DNA of 64,000 nt from Plantago major (lineage: Eukaryota; Streptophyta; Magnoliopsida; Lamiales; Plantaginaceae): the NCBI GenBank assembly GCA_026545765.1, contig CM048842.1, positions 29,623,167 to 29,687,166 on the forward strand. Direction: 5' to 3'. Of the stretch, positions 56,966-64,000 are shown one piece after another. The notes beneath the pieces are model-generated. The model did no database searches. It worked only from the letters and a program-made list of their open reading frames with translations, and was not told where the DNA came from. A program made the translations under genes and the position numbers. Within the stretch, counting starts at the first letter, position 1. The number at the start of each line of letters is the position of its first letter.

Positions 56966-57790
56966 GATGAATTTGAGTGCCGTTTGAATAGTATCCGTTA
57001 GGCTCAAATTCGAACCATCGATATCTGTGTATAGTACTGTAGCAGGTTTTGTCTTCTTCTCGGAAAGCCGTTGCTTTTATTCAGACATCTCTCTCTGTGC
57101 ATTAAATGCATTGTACTATACTTTTGTCCTGTAGTGTCAACGGAACTATGCTTTGTATCAGAGACTAGTGTTATCTGATTCTTTGCACGTTCTTATCTTC
57201 AATCTTCAGATACCACTTGTATTTATTGAAACAACTTTGTTTGCAATATACATTTCTTTTTCAGAAACGTGGTTAAAGCTCAAGGTATCTGGGAATAGAT
57301 ATCTGTGGACACTTTCCTTGTTTTCAGATATGTCTCTTATTTCTTAGATATCTCTTGTGACACAGTTTGTTAGAAACTATTCGTGTCTTCAAGATATCTG
57401 GCTAAGATATCTGAACAACAGATTCAGTAATCTTGTGCAGTTTTCTTCAAGTCTTCAATGTCGTTGAGCTTGTTCTGCTTGGATGTCTTCTTCTTGGTCT
57501 TCTCTTCATAAAATAAAAATTACATTTTGAGACCTAACATCCTATACAAGATTAGCTAGACTATCATACTTAGTGGATTTCCTCTTTTACAATGTTCAAG
57601 TGAACCAAGAGTACTAATCACCTTTCTGAGACTAAGATAAGTCATCATGTTGCTGATCAAAACTAAACAGATATTCTTTACAAAATATCTAACAAAATTC
57701 CTAACAAATTTCTCAAGAAATTTCCCAACAAATTTCCCAACAACTGAGAAGGAGGCTTCCACAGCCTCACGACTTAAGGAACAGGAGCCT

Positions 57791-57881
57791 GTATCACATG
57801 TGGAACATAGTTCCTTAAGATATCACTTTTCAAAAATATGTATTGTACACTTAACTAACCTAAAGTGGTTGTTTCTAATAG
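57791..57881 (+). other. ORF3 intron 2 (D copy)
   Basis: Acceptor GTTTCTAATAG|GCTCC matches C. The donor is tentative (GAGCCT|GTATCA). Confidence 0.5.
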
Positions 57882-57991
57882 GCTCCAACTGAGAAGAAAA
57901 ATGAAGAGGCTGAGAAGCCTATTTCATTAGAGAATAAACCAGAGACCCCCAAGGTCTCTAAGAACAAGTATCTGAGCCTTCTGTTGAGAAG

Positions 57992-58069
57992 GTATATAAC
58001 TCAGATATCTAGATGCTTCTATAATATAACTCTGATCATTTTTCTAAACCTAACACTTTCTACTCACAG
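57992..58069 (+). other. ORF3 intron 3 (D copy)
   Basis: Donor GAGAAG|GTATATAAC, acceptor CTTTCTACTCACAG|GTTC, 78 nt with an in-frame TAG and a TAAC branch-like site. Confidence 0.75.
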
Positions 58070-58222
58070 GTTCTAAAGGAAGTAGAAATTGTTGGGGATA
58101 TGCCACCTCAATCCCCTCAACCAACGGAAATTGATGAGGCTGCCAAGCCTTCATCACAAGAGAAATTTCCAGAGACTGCACAAGTCTCTGAAAGACAAGT
58201 ATCTGAGCCTCCTATTGTGGAG

Positions 58223-58301
58223 GTAATTGATTTCTCAGATATCAAAATTGTCTAAATATTTTTCTTGATAAAAATTTCTATGTGTTATGTTTTGTTCTCA
58301 G
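58223..58301 (+). other. ORF3 intron 4 (D copy)
   Basis: Donor GTGGAG|GTAATTGAT, acceptor TTTTGTTCTCAG|GTTC, 79 nt, contains stops. Confidence 0.75.
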
Positions 58302-58421
58302 GTTCAAGGAGAAAGGAAGATTACTGAGGATCAGACTTCCAAGTCTCCTCCTCACATTCAGATATCTGAGGCACCTTCCACCTCAGTAGTCAAACCATCC
58401 GAGTCTGTTGTTCCTATACAG

Positions 58422-58499
58422 GTAACTCAGATACTTGACTACTCTAAGACCCAGATATCTAATAAGGTTTTGAATCTAACTCAAAACTCTTTCTTTCAG
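58422..58499 (+). other. ORF3 intron 5 (D copy), exitron-like
   Basis: CAG|GTAACTCAG to TTTCTTTCAG|GATC, 78 nt, no stop in frame. Confidence 0.6.
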
Positions 58500-59331
58500 G
58501 ATCAAACAAGTGCCACTGTGGTCCCTGAAGATGAGCTTAATGATTTACTTCCAATCTTCAAGAATCACACTCTGCCCAAGCATCTCCAATGCTTCAAGAA
58601 ATGGCAGAGACTCAGATGCTCTGACTTGTCAGAAATAACAAGGGTCACTGATCACCCTACTTGAAGAGCAAGAGCATTTGATCTGGAAAATTATGTCCAT
58701 GCAATGTTCCCCACCGAGCAATACCAATTTACTACCTTGATGCCTAAGGACTTTTCCAAGGAAGTGGCACGAAAGCTTATTCAAGCTTTCAACAATGCTG
58801 ATGGTCAGACCAGAATTCAGATGGCATTTAAGCGTGTTTTGCCCCAGACTCTACAAATAATACCCTCTGAGCAAGAGGAAGTTAATGGGAAAATGATCAC
58901 TATTCCAGAAGTGATCAATCTGGTCTCTAAAGATGAAGAAGAGAAGGAGACTGATGGAAATGACTACGAAGATCCTCCTTCTAACCATCACAAGGATGAG
59001 GATGACAAGAAGGATGATGATGATGCCCCTGCACCAGGGACAGGAGGTATTTCTCAAGGAAATATTGCCTCAGATGCTGCAAAGCATACTGAGAGGACAT
59101 CATAAAAATCCCCCTTCCATCTCCTCAAAGATCTACCCATCCATCTCCCCAACAAAAGAATACTACTGCACAAGTAGTTGAGCTCTCTGATGATAACTCT
59201 TAGGAGATAATAGATGCACACTCCAGAGTTGCTCAACTAAAACAGTTGTTGGAGGAAGAACAACAGATAAATCTTCAACTGGAAGAGAAGATAGCTGAAT
59301 CAAAGGCAAAGCTCCAGAAAATTGAAGAAAA

Positions 59332-60625
59332 AATGGGTGAATTTCATCCAGTACCCCTTTTAGATGTTCTAATTACACTTGGGTACCAGTTAGATCAACA
59401 ATAACATGTAAGTCCTGATCGATATAAATCAATTACATGTAGGTCCACGAATTTGACTTTTGGCGAATTAAAACCAGAAAAAGTCATTTTCACCCCTGCT
59501 TAAATATCAGCTTTTAGTTTTAGCTAAACAGGCTTAACTTATTGATGACGTGTGGACTTGGATGTAATTGATTTTTTTACATATAATTTATATTTAAACC
59601 TATTATTAATTAACTTGTATATTAAGATATCTTAATTAGTGGTTGTATGTAAATGTTCAGGAGGGTCCCATTTTGATTTTTAAACATTTTGGAGGTTTAA
59701 TTTCAATTTTCACCTATCAAACATATAAATATAAAAAGGTTGAAGGATAGTTTACATTTCTAGAACTTCATACTTGTTTTTAAGACTTAATGGCATCTAT
59801 TTAAATAATGAGAACTTCTAAATTACAGTAGTGATCCCCATGGCTCATCTAATTCTTAAAAGGATAGCCCTTTCAATTTTTTAAGACCCTCAATTAAGTC
59901 CCTGTAAATCCCAAAATTTTTAAAAACTTTGTAAAATTCCAAAATAAAATCATTCTTACACGATTAGGAGGGCATGGAGAGAGATTAGTCCAATCATGAT
60001 TGCTCTTCCTATTCTTCCTATTTCAAATAATAATATTTATAATTTATTAATTTTTATTTAACTTTATTGGAAACTCCATGGTTGAACTTCCATGGCAGGA
60101 AGCACGGAAGCTTCGTCGGAGCTTCCATGAACGTGAAAGGGATAAAAAAAATTTAAAATTTTAAAATTGAAAATATGGGTTAATTGATACTGTATTTTTA
60201 TTTTTTTTCAATATTTTTTATACACATTTATGTTTTTTTTTTGTAATTTTTAATTTTTCAATGCCTTTTCAGTTATCAATTATTTTTCAATATCTTTTTT
60301 AAAATAATTTTTCTGTTATTTATTTATTTATTTTTCGTAATTTTTTATTTTTTAAATTATTTTTCAGTTTTTTATTTATTTTTCATAATTGATAAAAATT
60401 TTAAATTATTAATTAGTTTATATTTATTATTTTTCACTCACATATCTCTAACAAATCAATTTCACCTTCCTGGAATGGATGGAGCTTCCATGGAAGTGAA
60501 AGGAAACATGTGTTGATTAATGTTATATTATTTTTCAAATTTGTTTATATTTTTATTTTATTTTTCATAATTTTTTATTTTATAAACATTTTTATGTCAT
60601 TATTTATTTTTCAATTTTATTTAAG
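59332..60625 (+). other. AT-rich segment replacing part of ORF3 in D
   Basis: About 1.3 kb of very AT-rich noncoding DNA with no ORF. It replaces the ORF3 stretch corresponding to about 1028-1283 of A. It opens GGGTGAATTTCATCCAG and ends TTTATTTAAG. Two copies of GGAGCTTCCATG followed by a GTGAAAGG lie at 60117 and 60481. It could be a non-autonomous DNA transposon plus a deletion, or filler DNA; no terminal inverted repeat was found by eye. Confidence 0.55.
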
Positions 60626-62247
60626 ACTTTGGCAGAACACCGAGATGAGCACTTGGTGGTTTCACACTTAAAGAGGAAGCTGGTTGCTCCTCAAATATTC
60701 GGCAAGCTGCCAAACGTCCACTCCAATGAATACTTGGGCAGATTCCAAGAGTTGTCTTCTCAGAATGAAGAAGCCATTGCATCAGTCCCTGCAAAAATGA
60801 AGAAATTCACTGAGCTCATCCCTCAGAGAACATCAAGTCTGGTCATTGCTCAGAAATACCTAGGCATGGTGAGGGATGATGACAACAACTTGTCTTCCAA
60901 AGACTTTGAAGAGGCTAGTTACACTGCTGGAAAAGCAGATGCCATACTAGGCCCACTAGAAGAGCTCACTGATAAGGACAATGGTCTTATCAAGCAAAAT
61001 CAGGAGCTCAAGGTTGAACTTCAGAAGTTAGTGGCTGCCTATAACTATCTCCAAGGGAATTTTGAGTCTCTCTCAGAATCCTTTGTGATACTTAGTCAGT
61101 CAACAATGACTAAGGGGGAAGAGTATCTAAGACAAGGAGAGGGATCTGGTGCTGCTCAGAAAGGATGAGGAAACAAGAAAACTTCCCAGCCACCACTCAG
61201 AATTAATGAGCCCTCCTCCAGGAAGGCTGCTTTACAGATAGTAGCCACTTCCCAACCATCTGAAGAAATAACAAGAAGGGCCAGGGCACAGAGACCTCCA
61301 AGGGGTACCAAGGCCCCAAGGAGAAGAAAAGTTAGAGGGATTGATGTTGATGATGATGAAGATGAAGAATGTCAAATCAAATCCCTGGGCAATGAAGAAG
61401 GCTGCAAATCTCATGCAAAATGAAATCTGGAAGAAGATGATGATGAAGCTCCTCTTCACAGAAAAAGGAGAAGGATTGATTGCCTATCTGAGCCCACAGC
61501 TGCAAAGCTTATGGCAGCTAAAACACCATCTCGAAACACCAAGTCTATTCAAGCAATCCCCCAAAGGAGAATTCAAGACATAGGTGGAATAGGATAAGAG
61601 CTGAAAAGAGAAAAATTTCACTCAGGCCAGAAGAAGCCAGAACTGAGTATGTGAAGACTGACAACAACTCCTCCTACAGGTGCATTCAACAAAGAAATGG
61701 CTACTGGATACTAGAACTCAAGCATCTAATTGTGAATGAAAAAGGATTTCCAGTTCCTATCCATCAACAACTCATGGCATGGAGAAAAGACAAGCCAACC
61801 TTGAACAACACCAATCATGTCAAAGCTTGGTTGGATTTTGAAGTTGTCAAGAGAATAGAAGCCATGAAGAAGGACCTCTCTAAGGAATGTACTTATGGAA
61901 AGCCAGATGATGAGCACATAATTCTCAACATCACTGGAGCAGGCACAAGACCTAGACTTGCTGTGGAACCCTATGAGTCTTTTTACATGACTCAAGAATA
62001 ATACAAGGGTGACATAAGATATCTGAAGATTATCTATGAATATTTCAAGCTATCAGATATCAAAATAGAGCATGCCTGGAAGTGGGGAAAGTATCTGTGG
62101 GTCAGACACTTTTCCAAGAAGAATTCCTCCAAAACCTACAAAGAAGTCTGTGGATTTGCCAGAGACACTGAGATGTTGGTCAGGACTCTACTCTATGACT
62201 ACTCAGATGACATCAAGAGGTTTGCGGACAGGGAATATGCAAATTGA

Positions 62248-62644
62248 TCCATAGATCTGCTGAAGACTTGAAGAATTGAAGAATTAAAGAAGATTTTCAA
62301 GACTTGAAAACTAGTTATTCGGATGTTTACTTGGAGCTTGGTTACTCCTGTTGTCCTAATTTACTATGTATCTTGTTGTATTTTTGCTGACTGTGCTGTA
62401 ATTGATTTTATCCTTGTAAAAGTTATCTCTGATCTTACATTTAACATATCTGATGAACTTACTCTCAGATATCCTTTTTATAAAAGATAACTTGTCAGCA
62501 AAGATCACACCTTGTGATTTGGTTAATGTTTATATTCTTCACTTAATTAAAATAATTGAAAAGATCTTAAGAATTGATTAAGTGGTGGACTGTTTCCTCT
62601 TCCAAGTTGTAATAGGTTTTAAAGATAGTCATAGTTGACTGATC
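62248..62644 (+). other. 3' noncoding tail of element D
   Basis: Homologous to 2973-3346 of A. No ORF. Confidence 0.6.
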
Positions 62645-62659
62645 AAAATGAAGGAAATT
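62645..62659 (+). promoter_or_regulatory. Polypurine tract of element D
   Basis: AAAATGAAGGAAATT directly before TGTTAGG. Confidence 0.75.
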
Positions 62660-64000
62660 TGTTAGGAATATCTGTTTAGATTTTGATAAAAAACTAAGTG
62701 ACTTATCTTAGCTCAGAAAGGTAACTAGTACTCTTAGTTCACTTGAACATTGTAAAAGAGGAAGCTTACTGAGTATGTTAGTCTAGCAAATCTTGTATAG
62801 GATGTTAGGTCTCTAAATGAAATTTTCATATCCTTAAGGAAGACCAAGAAGGAGGCATCCAGCAGAAAAGTCAACAATCCGAAGATTGGAAGACTGCACA
62901 ACATTGCTAAAGACTAAGGAGAAGTGCACTCAGAAACCTACGCTCAGATATCTTGGTTAAAATTATGTTTCTGGGAGACCAAGTTTTCAATAGGTATCTG
63001 GAGAAGTAAAGGTCTCTGGGAAACGAATATGCAAATCCTCAGAAAGCTTGCATAGTTCCGTTGGCACTATAGGACAAAACTAGTACACTGCATTAAATGC
63101 GCAGACAGAGATGTCTGAAGAAAAGCATAATTCTCTGAAAAGAGACAACGTCTTCTGCAGTACTATTTACATATATCGATAGTATGAATCTCATTGTGCC
63201 TAACGGATAGTAATTCAAATGACATGATTTTCAACTATAAATATCAACACTTAGAATGCTTGAAACACACAACACCTTGAATTTACACATTGAACTACAA
63301 TCTTACATTCAAGCAATTGTCTACTTACTAAGTAAAACGAAAGTTCCAAGTGTCCTGATCCTTAACAAGCATTTCTATCTGTGAAGGAGTTGAATCAAAA
63401 GATCAAGTATCTAAGATTCATTCTCTTGAACACTTACCATTGACTTGGGTCAATAAAAGAACATATCATCACACATCGTAAAGTGTGTTAAGTGATCTTT
63501 GTTCTATAGATTATTCCTACATAACTGAAAAGTTATTAAGACTACTCACCTGACAAACTACTTTAACAACCACCATTTATGGCGTGGAGTACAGGAAGTA
63601 CTTAGTTTGGGAAACTAAGGAACAACTCCAAGCTTACTGAGTACAGGAAGTACTTGACTGAGAAAGCCAGGGAATAACTCAGGGGGAACACTTGGTTCGG
63701 AACCTAGTGTAAAAGGGAATTAAGAGATAGGATTATTGTAAGGAGAACTCAATATCTATCTTAGTGAATTTCAAGTCCTGTGAAAGGGCGAGTGGATTAG
63801 TTGAGGGATTACGCCACCTTCAGATATCACTATAAAAGACTTGTGTTATTTACTTTCTGCATTCTATTTATTGCATTATTCATCTTGCTGAGTATTTAAA
63901 CACATTATATCCTACTGAGCACGTGCACTTATCACAGAAAAGTCTTCCGCTATCTGATTATAAGTATCAGATATCTTCACAGATATCTGAGAAACTGCTT
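62660..64000 (+). repeat. 3' LTR of element D (truncated by window end)
   Basis: 1341 bp visible of an expected 1.46 kb. Starts TGTTAGGAATATCTGTTTAG like the 5' LTR. TATAAATA at 63236-63243, two leader repeats at 63585-63690. The CCAACA end lies beyond the window. Confidence 0.9.
63585..63690 (+). repeat. Two leader repeats in 3' LTR of D
   Basis: Same two-unit arrangement as the 5' LTR, with stem CTTAGTTTGGGAAACTAAG intact. Confidence 0.7.

Larger units (their letters stand above)
41559..57742 (-). mobile_element. Element C: Sirevirus-like Ty1/copia, complete outline, inside ORF3 of D
   Basis: Read leftward: 5' LTR (55980-57742), primer site, gag, pol, spacer, ORF3, polypurine tract, 3' LTR (41559-43304). 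Total 16.2 kb. It interrupts exon 2 of D's ORF3. The flanks are ...GAAACT on the left and ACTGAG... on the right, so the duplication is imperfect (ACT, or AACT if the terminal A is shared) where 5 bp is expected. It has many short indels relative to B and D, often where B or D has CAG or CTG and C has CG. Confidence 0.9.
55980..57742 (-). repeat. 5' LTR of element C (1763 bp)
   Basis: Minus strand TGTTGGGAAATTTGTTGGG to CCAACA. TATA box at 56958-56965, four leader repeats at 56356-56560, 15-base C run (56015-56029 on plus as G). The first 60 bp are built from repeated TGTT(A/G)GGAAATT-like units. Confidence 0.92.
57743..62247 (+). pseudogene. ORF3 of element D, 3' part
   Basis: Resumes in exon 2 after C. 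Exon 3 57882-57991, exon 4 58070-58222, exon 5 58302-58421, last exon from 58500. The short exons share PET-x-x-VSE and QVSEP peptide words. In the last exon TGA at 58662-58664 interrupts, then the frame runs to TAA at 59103-59105. A coiled-coil start (59230-59330) leads into an AT-rich segment (59332-60625) that replaces about 250 bp present in A. After that, ORF3 resumes (AEHRDEHLVVSHLKRKL, 60629) with several frame breaks. It reaches the C-terminal domain (61651-62001 and on) and TGA 62245-62247. Unknown function. Confidence 0.75.
17730..64000 (+). mobile_element. Element D: Sirevirus-like Ty1/copia hosting insertions E and C
   Basis: 5' LTR (17730-19186), primer site, gag, pol, ORF3, polypurine tract and 3' LTR (from 62660, cut by the window end) are all present and collinear once the insertions E (23612-37817) and C (41559-57742) are set aside. 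The two LTRs are clearly of the same subfamily: both begin TGTTAGGAATATCTGTT and carry two leader repeats. Without insertions D is about 16 kb. All reading frames are interrupted. Confidence 0.88.

Noticed and set aside
39560..62247. Calling ORF3 an envelope gene
   Set aside because: Position fits env-like ORFs of some Sireviruses, but I see no signal peptide, membrane helix or cleavage motif.
1..64000. Host protein-coding genes, tRNA or rRNA genes, CRISPR arrays, bacterial operons
   Set aside because: Every long ORF belongs to a retrotransposon. The repeats are LTRs or LTR-internal, and the tRNA-like matches are primer binding sites only.

Overview
The window looks like a block of nested LTR retrotransposons from a flowering-plant genome. 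I find no host gene, tRNA, rRNA or CRISPR array. Plant origin is inferred from Ty1/copia elements of a Sirevirus-like type (long LTRs, initiator-Met-tRNA primer site, Gag with a CCHC knuckle followed by a coiled coil, a third ORF after pol), a Ty3/gypsy Tat-type element with two RNase H domains and an antisense ORF, and plant-style GT-AG introns of 75-90 nt.

Layout, left to right. (A) 1-5080, plus strand: 3' part of a Sirevirus-like element (ORF3, polypurine tract, 3' LTR). (B) 5081-12227, minus strand: same family, 5' LTR, gag and pol; its pol stops abruptly where A's LTR ends, so A probably inserted into B. (H) 12228-16496: 3' end of a Ty3/gypsy element with a long LTR. (G) 16497-17729: old copia pol fragment. 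(D) 17730 to beyond 64000, plus strand: a full Sirevirus-like element stretched over 46 kb by two insertions. The first is E (23612-37817, Tat-type Ty3/gypsy, 14.2 kb, perfect 5-bp target duplication GTTTC) inside D's pol. The second is C (41559-57742, minus strand, 16.2 kb, same family as D) inside D's ORF3. The right end of the window lies in D's 3' LTR.

Inferred order of events: G, then H into G; B into H and D into G; A into B, and E and C into D. All coding regions carry stops or frameshifts, so no element looks autonomous as sequenced.

The most unusual content is ORF3 of the Sirevirus-like family (copies in A, C and D). It is very long. It has a conserved TATA-like box about 190 bp upstream of its ATG. 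Up to five short GT-AG introns sit at matching positions in independent copies, and the middle exons look like tandemly duplicated cassettes of whole codons. One 78-nt intron is open and in frame in all three copies. I do not recognise the protein. Other points of interest: hairpin-forming tandem repeats in the LTR leader with paired base changes and varying copy number, an antisense spliced gene in E, and a systematic CAG/CTG-to-CG difference in element C that may be a methylation-linked sequencing artefact.
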